A stretch of 64,000 nt of DNA from Labrys wisconsinensis (lineage in GTDB: Bacteria; Pseudomonadota; Alphaproteobacteria; Rhizobiales; Labraceae). Where the stretch lies: contig NZ_JAUSVX010000015.1 of assembly GCF_030814995.1 (NCBI RefSeq), positions 1 to 64,000 on the forward strand, in the 5' to 3' direction. Position 1 is the stretch's first letter. Each line of letters starts with the position of its first letter. Below the pieces are notes generated by a model that ran no database searches, was not told the DNA's origin, and saw nothing but the letters and a program-made list of their open reading frames with translations. Made by a program: the position numbers and the translations under genes. Of this stretch, positions 33,904-42,495 are shown one piece after another.

Positions 33904-35337
33904 ATGCGCACGACCCTGCCCCCGGGTGTTCTCCTCCTGCTCCTCGCCCTGTGCGGCTCCGCGTCCGCCGCTCCGGCGCAGGACAACTATGCCGCCTGCA
34001 ATGGCGGGAATGATCATGCCGGCATCATCTCGGCCTGCTCCTGGATTCTCGACCGGGGCGACGGAGAATCCGTCTCCAACCGCAAGAACGCCTTCTTCTA
34101 TCGCGGTCTCGCCTATCAGGTGACCGACCGTCTCGACCAGGCGATCGACGACTACCACAAGGCCCTGGCGCTGGACGCGGCCTTCGGCCCGGCGATCCAG
34201 AACCTGACGGTCGGCCTCAACAGCCGCGCCAGCGCTGCGCTCGACCACGGCGACTCTGGCGGGGCGCTGGCAGCGTACGACGAGTCCATCCGCCTGAACC
34301 CGAAGAACGCGGTCACCTTCGGCAACCGGGCGGTGGTTCACCTGAGGAGGGACGAGCTCGGACTGGCCGTGGCCGACTGCATGGAGAGCGCCGCCCTCGA
34401 TCCCAAATATATCCTCGCCAGGGACGTTTGTGGCCGGGCCTACCTCGCCCAGCACGACTATGCCAATGCCGTGACGGCCTTCACCCAGGCCTTCGTCCTC
34501 GACCCGCATTTCAGCGACGGCGAGCCCCTCTCCATGGCGGATGCGCTGAAGCAGGCCCAGGCAGCCCTGGCGCCGCCGACAGGCGCGACGGTGCCCGCAG
34601 GGGGCGGCCCGCCTTCGGCCGGGCCCCCCGAGGTGCGCGTCGCCTTGGTGATCGGCAATTCCCACTACGCCGCCGTGGGGGCCCTGCCCAATCCGCAGCG
34701 CGACGCGGACCTCGTCGCCGCGGCCCTGCGGCAGGACGGCTTCACCTCGGTCGTCACCGTGGACGACCTCTCGCGCCAGGCCTTCGTCGCGGTGCTGCGC
34801 GACTTCGAGGCCAAGGCCGACAAGGCCGACTGGGCCGTGGTCTACTATGCCGGCCACGGCCTGGAGATTGGCGGCGTCAACTATCTCGTGCCGGTCGACG
34901 CCCGGCTGGAGAGCGATCGCGACGTGCCGGACGAGGCCATCCCGCTCGACCGGATCCTGTCCGCCGTCTCGGGTGCCGGCAAGCTGCGGCTGATCGTGCT
35001 CGACGCCTGCCGCAACAATCCCTTCCTGGCCCAGATGAAGCGGACCTCAGCCGAGCGCTCGGTCGGCCGAGGCCTGGCCCGGGTCGAGCCCGACCAGGCC
35101 ACGCTCATCGCCTATTCCGCCAAGGACGGCAGCACCGCCGAGGACGGCGACGGCGGGGACAGCCCGTTCGCGGCGGCCCTGGCCAAGCGTTTCGTCGAAC
35201 CGGACGTCGAGATCAACAAGGTGTTCCGCGAGGTCCGCGAGGACGTGCTGAAGGAGACCGGCCGCCGGCAGGAGCCCTTCGTCTACGGCTCGCTGCCGCC
35301 GACCGATTTCTATTTCACCACCGGCAAAGCCCACTGA
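33904..35337 (+). CDS. TPR-caspase (peptidase C14, metacaspase-like) protein
   Basis: A 477-residue exported protein: signal peptide (1-about 22, ASAAPAQD), TPR repeats (about 50-200), a Pro/Gly-rich linker (about 215-240), then a caspase-like domain starting VRVALVIGNSHYAAVGAL. The catalytic dyad is His318 in YYAGHGLE and Cys369 in LDACRNNPF. Such bacterial caspase homologues are Arg/Lys-specific or of unknown specificity and are linked to stress, cell death or defence roles. A periplasmic location is predicted. It follows a truncated paralogue and precedes an exported VWA gene, suggesting a shared envelope function. Confidence 0.88.
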   Translation: MRTTLPPGVLLLLLALCGSASAAPAQDNYAACNGGNDHAGIISACSWILDRGDGESVSNRKNAFFYRGLAYQVTDRLDQAIDDYHKALALDAAFGPAIQNLTVGLNSRASAALDHGDSGGALAAYDESIRLNPKNAVTFGNRAVVHLRRDELGLAVADCMESAALDPKYILARDVCGRAYLAQHDYANAVTAFTQAFVLDPHFSDGEPLSMADALKQAQAALAPPTGATVPAGGGPPSAGPPEVRVALVIGNSHYAAVGALPNPQRDADLVAAALRQDGFTSVVTVDDLSRQAFVAVLRDFEAKADKADWAVVYYAGHGLEIGGVNYLVPVDARLESDRDVPDEAIPLDRILSAVSGAGKLRLIVLDACRNNPFLAQMKRTSAERSVGRGLARVEPDQATLIAYSAKDGSTAEDGDGGDSPFAAALAKRFVEPDVEINKVFREVREDVLKETGRRQEPFVYGSLPPTDFYFTTGKAH

Positions 35338-35418
35338 CCGGCTGTCTCCCCGGATACAGGCGGGCTTGACCTTGACGCAATAGATGGCAATTCCTGCGTC
35401 AAACGGGATGGAATCGCC

Positions 35419-37122
35419 ATGATCGCACGCGCCGGCCTTGCACTCCGCCGTCTCTTCGCTCTCGTTGTCCTCGCTCTGGTCCTGCCGTCCGGGGCCTGGG
35501 CGGCCGAGGACGGCGCCCGCGTCGTGCTGGTGCTCGACGCCTCCGGCTCGATGTGGAGCCGCATCGGCAACCAGACCAAGATCGAGATCGCCCGCGACAC
35601 CGTCGGCACCATCCTGAAGGACTGGCGGCCGCAGGATCAGCTCGGCCTCGTCGTCTACGGCCATCGCCGCAAGGGTGACTGCGGCGACATCGAGGTGGTG
35701 AAGCCGGTCGGCCCGGTCGACCCCGCCGCCCTGATGGCGACGGTCGGCGCGATCTCGCCCAAGGGCAGGACGCCGATGACGCAGGCCGTGCGCGTGGCGG
35801 CCGACCAGCTCGCGGGGGTCGAGGGGCCGGCCAGCGTGATCCTGGTGTCCGACGGCCTGGAGACCTGCCAGGCCGATCCCTGCGCGGTGGCGGCGGAGCT
35901 GAAGGCCCGGGACATCGGCCTCACCGTCCACACCGTCGGCTTCGACATCCAGGACCCGGACGCGACGAACCAGCTCGCCTGCATGGCCGAGAAGACCGGC
36001 GGCCTCGCCCTCACCGCCGCCAATGCCGGCGAGCTCGTCGCGGCGATCCAGAAGGCGGTGGCCGTGGCGCAGGCACCTGCCGCGCCGGCGCCGCCGCCGG
36101 CTCCTTCGCCGCCCAAGGAGGAGCCGCAGCCCGAATGGAACCTGACCGGCTCGGTTCGGCTGTCCGCCGACGACGATCCGCTCGTCGGCAAGGAGGGCAT
36201 CTCCTGGGCCTTCTACAAGCCGGCGCCGGCTGGCGTTGAGCCGGAGCATGTCGACACCGTCTATGAACCCGACATCCGCGCCCGGCTCGAACCGGGCGAC
36301 TACGTCGCCGCCGTCGAGGTGGGAGCGGTGAAGTTCCGGCAGCAGGTGACCATCGCCGCGGGCCGGATGAACCGGCTCGACGTCGTGCTGAACGCCGGCC
36401 GGCTGGGGCTCAGGGCCAAGCGCACCGAATCCGTCACCGCTCAGGGCGACGTGGTCTGGAAGGTGAGCCGCAAGGGCGTGGACGAGGCAATCTACACCGC
36501 CTATGACCCTGAGACCTCGACCGTCATTCCCGCCGGCGAATACAGCGTGGAGCTGACGCTCGGCGCGGCAAAGCTGACGCGCGACGTCGAGATCGCGCCC
36601 GGCGACACCACGGCGGTCGAGATCGTCGCCGGCGTCGGCCGGCTCAAGGGCAGGGTCACCTTCTCACCCGGCGGCCCGGCGGTGAAGGACCCCCATGTCG
36701 AGATCCTGCCGGGCGCCCAGCCGGTGGAGGACGAAAAGAGCGTGGCCGACGCCTATGCCGGCGAGCCGCAGTTCGACCTGCCGGCCGGGAGCTACCGCGC
36801 CCGCGTCAGCGTCGACGGCGTGAACCGCAGCTTTCCCTTCGAGATCAGGCCGGGCGACAGCCTGGATCTGGTGCTGCCGATCGATGCCGGCGTCGCCGCC
36901 TTCGAGGCGCCCGGGGCCGACAGCGTCAAGATCCTGGCGTCCGGCGAGGACATCTACGGCGACCAGAGCAACGACCTCACCACGCTCTACACCCTGCCGG
37001 GCAGCTATGTGCTGCCGGTCGGCAGGTACAAGGCCGTCGCCGTCAAGGGCGATGCCAAGGTCGAGGCCGAGTTCGAGGTCACGGCCGGCAAGCGCACGGT
37101 GACGACGCTGCAGGTGCCCTGA
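35419..37122 (+). CDS. Exported VWA domain protein
   Basis: A 567-residue protein with a signal peptide (about 1-29, ending GAWAAEDG). The VWA domain (about 33-200) has an intact MIDAS (DASGS at 40-44, later TPMTQA and VSDGLETC) and is followed by a Pro/Ala-rich linker (about 220-240) and three to four beta-rich repeats marked by GRLGLRAKR, GRLKGRVTFSPGG and LPAGSYRARVSVDG. Similar to periplasmic or secreted VWA proteins of Proteobacteria; it presumably binds a partner through the metal site. It lies 81 bp downstream of the caspase gene on the same strand. Confidence 0.85.
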   Translation: MIARAGLALRRLFALVVLALVLPSGAWAAEDGARVVLVLDASGSMWSRIGNQTKIEIARDTVGTILKDWRPQDQLGLVVYGHRRKGDCGDIEVVKPVGPVDPAALMATVGAISPKGRTPMTQAVRVAADQLAGVEGPASVILVSDGLETCQADPCAVAAELKARDIGLTVHTVGFDIQDPDATNQLACMAEKTGGLALTAANAGELVAAIQKAVAVAQAPAAPAPPPAPSPPKEEPQPEWNLTGSVRLSADDDPLVGKEGISWAFYKPAPAGVEPEHVDTVYEPDIRARLEPGDYVAAVEVGAVKFRQQVTIAAGRMNRLDVVLNAGRLGLRAKRTESVTAQGDVVWKVSRKGVDEAIYTAYDPETSTVIPAGEYSVELTLGAAKLTRDVEIAPGDTTAVEIVAGVGRLKGRVTFSPGGPAVKDPHVEILPGAQPVEDEKSVADAYAGEPQFDLPAGSYRARVSVDGVNRSFPFEIRPGDSLDLVLPIDAGVAAFEAPGADSVKILASGEDIYGDQSNDLTTLYTLPGSYVLPVGRYKAVAVKGDAKVEAEFEVTAGKRTVTTLQVP

Positions 37123-37133
37123 ATCGGCGCGAC

Positions 37134-37733
37134 CTATCCCGCCAGCGCCGCGGCGCAGGCCGACTTGAGGAGGGTGCAGACCTCCTCCGTCGTCCGCCCT
37201 GCATGCAGCGTTTCGAACATGGCGTGGCCGGTCAGCGCGAAGATCAGGTCGACGGCGTCGCGGTGCCGCGACGCGTCCGGTCTCTCGTCCGGCGGCAGCC
37301 GCTCGACCAGCGCGCCGATCAGCAGGCGTCGCCGCTCGTTGCGCTCGGCGAGGGCCTGGGCGAAATCCGGGTCGACGGCCTTCGCCGCCTGCAGGCTCGG
37401 CATCGCCGGGTCGCCGCCCCAGAAATCGCAGAAGATCTCGACCAGCCGGTCCAGCCCGGCTCGCGCCGGCATGGCCATCGCCTCGGGGATGCGGCCAAGC
37501 CCACCCTGGCGGGCGAGATCGTCGAGCACCGCTTCCAGCAGGCCGCGGCGGGATCCGAACTGGTTGTAGACGGTGAGCCGCGTCACCCCGGCGGCCTTGG
37601 CCACCGCATCCAGCGAGAAGGCGGCAAGGCCCTCGCTCCCCCGCAGCACCCGGCTGGCGGCCGCGACCACCTCGGCTCGCCGGATCGCGGCGGCCGCATC
37701 GCGGTGGGGGCTCACATAGGGGCGAGGGGGCAT
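37134..37733 (-). CDS. TetR family transcriptional regulator
   Basis: A 199-residue TetR-type regulator. The DNA-binding helix region is FSLDAVAKAAGVTRLTVYNQFGSRRGLLEAV (about residues 40-70), with a TetR C-terminal ligand/dimer domain after it. It is divergent from the small membrane-protein gene at 37800, with a perfect palindrome between them. MPPRPY at 37733 is taken as the start; ATG 37760 (MFIEIS) is an alternative. The open frame further upstream is antisense to the glycosyltransferase gene. Confidence 0.85.
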   Translation of the reverse strand: MPPRPYVSPHRDAAAAIRRAEVVAAASRVLRGSEGLAAFSLDAVAKAAGVTRLTVYNQFGSRRGLLEAVLDDLARQGGLGRIPEAMAMPARAGLDRLVEIFCDFWGGDPAMPSLQAAKAVDPDFAQALAERNERRRLLIGALVERLPPDERPDASRHRDAVDLIFALTGHAMFETLHAGRTTEEVCTLLKSACAAALAG

Positions 37734-37763
37734 CGACGCTCTGGAGATTTCGATAAACATACT

Positions 37764-37779
37764 GTATAACGAATTATAC
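37764..37779. promoter_or_regulatory. TetR operator candidate
   Basis: GTATAACGAATTATAC is a perfect 6-bp inverted repeat (GTATAA / TTATAC) with a 4-bp centre, AT-rich, in the short divergent promoter region between tetR and the membrane-protein gene. Size and position fit a TetR site controlling both genes. Confidence 0.6.
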
Positions 37780-37799
37780 CGCCATCCCGGAGTGCTGTC

Positions 37800-38204
37800 A
37801 TGTCGATCGTTCTGGTCATCGCCCTGTCGCTCCACGTCCTTTCCGCCGTGTTCTGGGCCGGCACCAGCTTCGTGCTGGCCCGGCTGGGCGGCCAGGGCGG
37901 CGAGCGCCTGTTCCGTCCGCAGATGGGCGCCGCCGTCATTGCCGTCGTCACCGGCGGCTATCTCTGGCACCTGCTGCACGAGGGTGTGTTCGAGGCGCCG
38001 GAGCAGGTGCTGGCCTTCGGCGCCGCCTGTGCCATTGCTGCCGCCGGCGTCCAGGGCGCCGTGGCGGGGCCGGCGGTCCGGCGCCTCGCCGGCGGCGGCT
38101 TCGACGCGGATGCCGCGCGCGCCCGTGTCGCCGTGGCGCAGCGCATCGCCGCCGGCCTCCTGGCGGCGGCGCTCGTCTGCATGGTCGTCGCTCGCTACGC
38201 CTGA
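37800..38204 (+). CDS. Small four-helix membrane protein
   Basis: A 134-residue hydrophobic protein with about four membrane segments. HVLSAVFWAGTSFVLARLGG near the N-terminus resembles CopD/DUF2269-like membrane proteins, in which His/Trp residues sit in the first helix. The role is unknown; control by the divergent TetR is likely. It converges on the glycosyltransferase gene and overlaps its end by 10 bp. Confidence 0.7.
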   Translation: MSIVLVIALSLHVLSAVFWAGTSFVLARLGGQGGERLFRPQMGAAVIAVVTGGYLWHLLHEGVFEAPEQVLAFGAACAIAAAGVQGAVAGPAVRRLAGGGFDADAARARVAVAQRIAAGLLAAALVCMVVARYA

Positions 38205-39367
38205 ACCCGGGGGGCGGCGTTCTTTCCAGCCGCAGCGAGCCGTTCCATCAGGGGCACGGCCAGCGCCGGCTCGGGAAGCGCGGCGATGGCCTCGCGCCAG
38301 GACTGCGCCGCGGATCGATAGGCAGGGTCCGCGAGCACGGCGGCGCCGGCCTCGCGGATCATCCGTGGCGTCGCTTCCACCGGGTCGAGCACACGGGCGA
38401 CGCCGAGCTCCAGGCATCGCCGGGCGTTGAAGGGCTGATCGGCGCCCATCGGCAGCAGGACCATGGGCAGGCCGTGCGTCAGCGCACCCATCACCGTGCC
38501 CGATCCCGCATGCGAGACCACGAGGTCGCAATGCGGCAGCACCGTCCATTGGTCGACGTAGCGCTCGATCCGGATATGGCCGGGCTGGGGGCCGAGCTCG
38601 GCCGGATCGATCTGCGGGCCGACGGTCGCGATCACGTCCAGCGGCAAGCTGCCGATCCCGGCCAGCACCCGGCGGAAGAGGTCGCCGGACTCGACGTTGA
38701 ACACCGTGCCGAGCGTCACATAGGCCGTCGGCCGCCCGGCCGGCCGGATTGGCGGTCCGGCATCCGGAGCGGGCACGCTGCCCGGCCGGAACGCATGCGC
38801 AGTCGCCGGCAGCGGGAAGGCGGGATCGCGGAAGCCGGGCGGGAAGGGCGAGAGCACGAGATGGCGGCTCAGCATGGCGAGGCCCGGATCCGCCGGCAGG
38901 CCGTGCTCGGCGCGTAGCGCCTGCAGCGGCTCGGCGATCAGCTCGCGGCGCGCCAGGGCGCCGCTGGCGATGACCAGCACCTGCGCATGCGGCAGCCCCA
39001 GGCGCTCGGCCGCCACCATGGCGCCGAAATCCATCTCGTCGCAGACCAGGAGGTCCGGGCGCCAATTCCCCGCCCGATCGAGGATCGCTGCGGCGCGCTC
39101 GCGGGCGATGCGGCGGGCGAAGCCCTCGCGGACCGCCCTGTCTTCCCGCGCCGGGTCCGGCCGCAGCAGCGGCGCGCGCTCGCTTTCGTCCCGGAAGGAG
39201 GTGCCGGCCGTATCGAAGGCGGCGAAGCCCGCCTGCTCGACCGTCGGCAGCAGGACCGCCTGGCAGCCGAAGGCAACCGCGTGACCCCGCTCCCGGGCGG
39301 CGCGCGCGAAGGGAAGCAGCGGCAGGAGATGGCCGGTCCCCCCGGCGAAGGTGAAGAGGATGCGCAA
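38195..39367 (-). CDS. UGT/MGT-family glycosyltransferase
   Basis: A 390-residue GT1 (GT-B fold) glycosyltransferase. The N-terminal acceptor domain begins RILFTFAGGTGHLLPLLPFA. The C-terminal donor domain has the family signature VSHAGSGTVMGALTHGLPMVLLPMGADQ, with VTLGTVFN before it. Such enzymes glycosylate small lipophilic or macrolide-type acceptors with nucleotide sugars. A TTG start at 39367 with AAAGG upstream gives the standard N-terminus; the open frame reaches 39457. The substrate is unknown and no biosynthetic cluster is adjacent. Confidence 0.82.
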   Translation of the reverse strand: MRILFTFAGGTGHLLPLLPFARAARERGHAVAFGCQAVLLPTVEQAGFAAFDTAGTSFRDESERAPLLRPDPAREDRAVREGFARRIARERAAAILDRAGNWRPDLLVCDEMDFGAMVAAERLGLPHAQVLVIASGALARRELIAEPLQALRAEHGLPADPGLAMLSRHLVLSPFPPGFRDPAFPLPATAHAFRPGSVPAPDAGPPIRPAGRPTAYVTLGTVFNVESGDLFRRVLAGIGSLPLDVIATVGPQIDPAELGPQPGHIRIERYVDQWTVLPHCDLVVSHAGSGTVMGALTHGLPMVLLPMGADQPFNARRCLELGVARVLDPVEATPRMIREAGAAVLADPAYRSAAQSWREAIAALPEPALAVPLMERLAAAGKNAAPRVQA

Positions 39368-39486
39368 AGGCGACCTTTCAAGCGCAGGCGGAGCGGTATT
39401 TCCGAGCGTGCGGGGGGAGACGGTCCACGTCGCGGCTCTGACGCAGCTTCGCATCAACGTCGAGCCTGCGTTAGGCGTCGATGACG

Positions 39487-39975
39487 TCAGTCGCTGAACC
39501 AGAAGATGATGCGCTCGGCATCGGCGGCTCGCAGCATCCGAAGGTCTTCAAAGAACGCATTGCCAAGAAGTGCACGGTAGGTGGTCATCCTGCCTTTGCC
39601 CGGCGCGCAGGTGCTGGCACCGTACCATATGCCGTCCAATTTCTGTCCATTCACACGCCGATCTTCGACGTCTTGGTCATAGTCGAAATTCGTCAGCTCG
39701 TGCAGGGAAAGCCAGGACGTGGAATGACGCGACGCTGAATCGGCATCCTCGCCGATCTCAGGGTCCCAACAGCGATGGAGCCGACGAAGGGCTCGGCTTG
39801 CATCCTTGGGCAATCCGCGTGGTCCGGAAATCGGCGGGACACCAGAATAGTTCCGAACGTCGGCAAGGAACCCGAACATGCCATAGTCTCGCCGATCGAA
39901 GGGGCGGAGTCTGGGAATGGCCTTCCACGCGCCGCCTGCCCGGCGCTCCGCATATGCCCCGATATCACAGCCCAT
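39487..39975 (-). CDS. Hypothetical protein of the MGCDI-type family
   Basis: A 162-residue protein starting MGCDIGAYAERR. It carries the pattern of a poorly characterised family seen in phages and bacteria: MGCDI start, FGFLADVRN, GVPPISGPRGLP, then a conserved SWLSLHELTNFDYDQ block. Function is unknown. The start at 39975 lies after a G-rich ribosome binding site; ATG 39981 is too close to it. The gene looks isolated and its composition is less GC-rich than its neighbours, compatible with acquisition. Confidence 0.68.
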   Translation of the reverse strand: MGCDIGAYAERRAGGAWKAIPRLRPFDRRDYGMFGFLADVRNYSGVPPISGPRGLPKDASRALRRLHRCWDPEIGEDADSASRHSTSWLSLHELTNFDYDQDVEDRRVNGQKLDGIWYGASTCAPGKGRMTTYRALLGNAFFEDLRMLRAADAERIIFWFSD

Positions 39976-40178
39976 CCGCATTCCCCCCTTCGCCCCGCGG
40001 CACGATGGCCGATCGTTTGCCGCTCAAGGTGATAACAACGCGAAAGGTTCGGGACCACTCCGTTGAAGCTGCGCTTCTGTCATCGGTCTGGGTTCATGGT
40101 CAAAGTGTCGAACAATCGGAGGCAATGGCGCTTCGCGACTGCAGCGTCTCCGAATTGCCTTTGAGGACGTGAGCCCGT

Positions 40179-40477
40179 CCCGTCGAGACCTAAGGAAGTG
40201 TCGACGAATAAGTGCTTCAAACGCGACGCCAGCCGATCCCCTCCCCCTTGTGGGGAGGGGTAAGGGGTGGGGGTCCATCAGGATAGGGCGCAGCGCTCGT
40301 CACAGCGCGCCCTTTAACATCCGATCCGCCTCGTTCTGCACGACCCCCACCCTTTATCCCTCCCCACAAGGGGGAGGGAAGGCCCAGGCGTCGAGCATGG
40401 ACCGATAGGAACGCGTCTGGCCCCGCCGCAACTGGCTACACCGATTCGATTCACTTATTCCCCGTCGAGACCTAAGG
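40179..40477. mobile_element. MITE-like non-autonomous element with terminal repeats
   Basis: CCCGTCGAGACCTAAGG occurs as a 17-bp direct repeat at 40179-40195 and 40461-40477. Just inside, GAATAAGTG (40206-40214) is mirrored by CACTTATTC (40452-40460), flanked by further imperfect symmetry (TCGAC on the left, its mirrored form on the right). The interior of about 240 bp has no gene and holds a long inverted repeat. The layout is that of a miniature inverted-repeat transposable element with a possible target duplication. Confidence 0.55.
40238..40378. repeat. 36-bp inverted repeat pair (REP/BIME-like)
   Basis: Arms 40238-40273/40274 and 40343-40378 are reverse complements over about 36 bp with two mismatches and are separated by about 68 bp. 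Each arm contains CTCCCC...GGGGAG, which can fold on itself, followed by AAGGGGTGGGGG or its complement. Such GC-rich paired palindromes are typical of dispersed intergenic repeats in Hyphomicrobiales. Confidence 0.75.
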
Positions 40478-40492
40478 CGCTCCCGAGCCAAG

Positions 40493-41518
40493 CTACGGCC
40501 CGCGCGTGGATGCAGTCCCGCCGTGCAGCACCGCCAGGATGGCCTGGGCCGTCGCCACGTCCGTGACCACGGCGTTGATCAGCCGCGCCCGCACCGCGCC
40601 GATGATCGCCCGGGCCTTGCCGGGCGCCGCGGCGACGCCGATGACCAGCGGCACGGCGCGCAGCTGGTCGGCCGAGACGGCGATCAGGCGCTCGTCGCCG
40701 TCCCAGGGCAGCAGCCGTCCCTCCGCGTCGAAATAGTGGCGGATGACGTCGCCGGCCGCATGCGGGAGCGCCTTCTCGCTCGACGTCGCCGCGCCGGCAT
40801 GGACGGGATCGACGGCGTGCGGCAGGCCGACGCCGACCAGGGCCACGTCGATGCGCTCCCACAGCCCCAGCCGCTCGCGGATCGCGGCATCGGCGAGGAA
40901 GGCGTCCCGCAGGGCGCGCGACGGCAGGTAGGGGGCGTGGATGAACTGCGGCGTCCCGGCGATCTGCTCGGCGGCGAGGCGCACGAACTCGTTGATCTGG
41001 AAGTGCGGCGCCGGCTCCTGCATGCCGCCGGTCGCCGGCACGGTGATCACGCCGGGCAGGCGCGGCAGGCCGGCGCGGATCACCTCGCGCACCGCGCGGC
41101 CCCAGCCGATGGCGAGCACCGAGCCGTCGCGCAGGCCGGCTTCCCTCAGGAGCTGGCCGACCGGCCCGGCGAGCGAGGCGAGCAGCCCCACCTCGGTCGT
41201 CTCGACCAGCGCCGCGCGCCTGAGGCCGAGCGCCTCGACGAGCTGGTGCGTCACGTCCTCCGGGGCGACGAGATCGCGCACCTCGATGCGGACGATGCCC
41301 TCGTCGCGGGCGCGGCGCAGCAGGCGCGACACCGTCGCCGCCGAGATGCCGAGCCGGCGCGCGATCTCGATCTGCGACAGGTCCCCCTCGTAGTGCAGCC
41401 GCGCGACGGTGTGCAGCATCACGCGCGTCGCGCTGGCCTCGGGCGGTGCGGGCTCGGACAGGGTGCGAATCCTCCTGGGCGGGATCTGCGAACGCCCGCC
41501 CGGGGGGCGGGCACGCAA
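40493..41518 (-). CDS. SorC/DeoR-type sugar-binding transcriptional regulator
   Basis: A 341-residue regulator. The N-terminal HTH is LSQIEIARRLGISAATVSRLLRRARDEGIV (about 48-77), followed by a SorC/CggR sugar-phosphate-binding domain (about 95-335) with GWGRAVREVI and VPATGGM. Effectors of this family are usually phosphorylated sugars. It is last in a four-gene minus-strand cluster (transhydrogenase, lactonase, SDR, regulator) and probably controls it. The start is uncertain: the TTG at 41518 has a weak site, and starts near 41419 would keep the whole HTH. Confidence 0.83.
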   Translation of the reverse strand: MRARPPGGRSQIPPRRIRTLSEPAPPEASATRVMLHTVARLHYEGDLSQIEIARRLGISAATVSRLLRRARDEGIVRIEVRDLVAPEDVTHQLVEALGLRRAALVETTEVGLLASLAGPVGQLLREAGLRDGSVLAIGWGRAVREVIRAGLPRLPGVITVPATGGMQEPAPHFQINEFVRLAAEQIAGTPQFIHAPYLPSRALRDAFLADAAIRERLGLWERIDVALVGVGLPHAVDPVHAGAATSSEKALPHAAGDVIRHYFDAEGRLLPWDGDERLIAVSADQLRAVPLVIGVAAAPGKARAIIGAVRARLINAVVTDVATAQAILAVLHGGTASTRGP

Positions 41519-41619
41519 ATCCTGCAGAATCGCAAGACTTTAGCAGAGTTCGGCGATGTCGGTGCCATTGTCGGCGAGCGGGGCCGCTTGCCCGGCCCCC
41601 GCCGGCCGCGGCGCGGCCG

Positions 41620-42393
41620 TCACCAGATGGTGTAGCCGCAATCCACCACGACCGTCGTCCCGGTCATGGCGCTGGAGGCGTCGGTGGCCAGAAACAGGAT
41701 GGCGGAGGCGATCTCGTCGGGGCGCGCCACCCGCTTCATCGGCGTGAACTCCATCCAGGTCGGGAAGCGGGCGGGGTCGTTGAAGCTGCCGCTCGACATC
41801 GGCGTGTCGACATAGGTCGGCGCCACGCAGTTGACGCGCACGCCGCGCTCGGCCCATTCGCCGCCGAGCGACTTGGTGAGGTGGTGCACGCCGGCCTTGG
41901 CGGCGTTGTAATGGGCCTGACGCTGCGGCTTGTTCGAGATCAGGCCGGACATCGAGCCGAGCGTCACGATGGCGCCGCGGCCGCGCTCCAGCATCGGCTT
42001 GGCGAACTCGCGGCAGGACCAGTAGACGCCGTTGAGGTCGACATCGATGATCTTGAGCCAGACCTCGTCGGGGATCGCCTCGCCCGGCGTGTCCGGCCAG
42101 GCGATGCCGGCATTGGCGACGAGGATGTCGACCGGTCCGTGGCGGTCATTGGCCTCGGCCGCGACGCGCGCCACGTCCTCGGGCCGGGTCACGTCGAGCA
42201 GCATGGTCTCGACGCTGCGCCCCGATGCGGCGATCGCGGCCCGGCCGCTGTCGAGCAGGGCCTGGCTGTGGTCGGAGATGATCACCTTGGCCCCGGCTTC
42301 CAGCAGGGCCTCGGCCGTGGCGAGGCCGATGCCGCGGCCGCCGCCGGTGATGAAGGCCGTCTGGCCCTCGAGCCTGTACTTGTCGAGATACAC
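41620..42393 (-). CDS. SDR family NAD(P)-dependent oxidoreductase
   Basis: A 257-residue classical short-chain dehydrogenase. The cofactor motif is TGGGRGIG (about residues 14-21), NAG is in VANAGIAW, and the catalytic Ser, Tyr and Lys are in GSMSG and YNAAKAG. It most resembles 3-hydroxyacyl or polyol dehydrogenases; the substrate is likely a hydroxy intermediate of the neighbouring lactone pathway. GTG 42393 is preceded by AGGAGG at 7-base spacing, which decides this start over the upstream ATG at 42432. Confidence 0.88.
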   Translation of the reverse strand: MYLDKYRLEGQTAFITGGGRGIGLATAEALLEAGAKVIISDHSQALLDSGRAAIAASGRSVETMLLDVTRPEDVARVAAEANDRHGPVDILVANAGIAWPDTPGEAIPDEVWLKIIDVDLNGVYWSCREFAKPMLERGRGAIVTLGSMSGLISNKPQRQAHYNAAKAGVHHLTKSLGGEWAERGVRVNCVAPTYVDTPMSSGSFNDPARFPTWMEFTPMKRVARPDEIASAILFLATDASSAMTGTTVVVDCGYTIW

Positions 42394-42495
42394 GCGTTGT
42401 CCTCCTAGACTGACCAGCCTGGCATAGGCCACCGCGGCGATGCGGGAAAGCCCTGCCGGGCCGGCCGGCGCGTGCAGCCGGGATTGGCGAGGCGC

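Larger units (their letters stand above)
32629..34830 (+). repeat. Tandem duplication: recombinase tail plus TPR-caspase gene
   Basis: The segment from the 3' end of the recombinase gene through the intergenic region and the first two-thirds of a TPR-caspase gene occurs twice in direct orientation: about 32629-33658 and 33659-34830. Recognisable shared landmarks are CTGCTGCGCAAGG (recombinase end), CAGACGTCAGGCC just before each start, and the near-identical signal peptides. Copy 1 has lost about 115 bp relative to copy 2 at the TPR-caspase junction. Confidence 0.75.
39976..40492. other. Gene-free region containing a MITE-like element
   Basis: No coding sequence is supported; the short frames present run through inverted repeats. 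The main content is the repeated element at 40179-40477. Outside it, no promoter or RNA gene was recognised. Confidence 0.55.

Noticed and set aside
40238-40378. CRISPR array
   Set aside because: Only two inverted GC-rich arms are present, with no regularly spaced direct repeats and no cas genes nearby.
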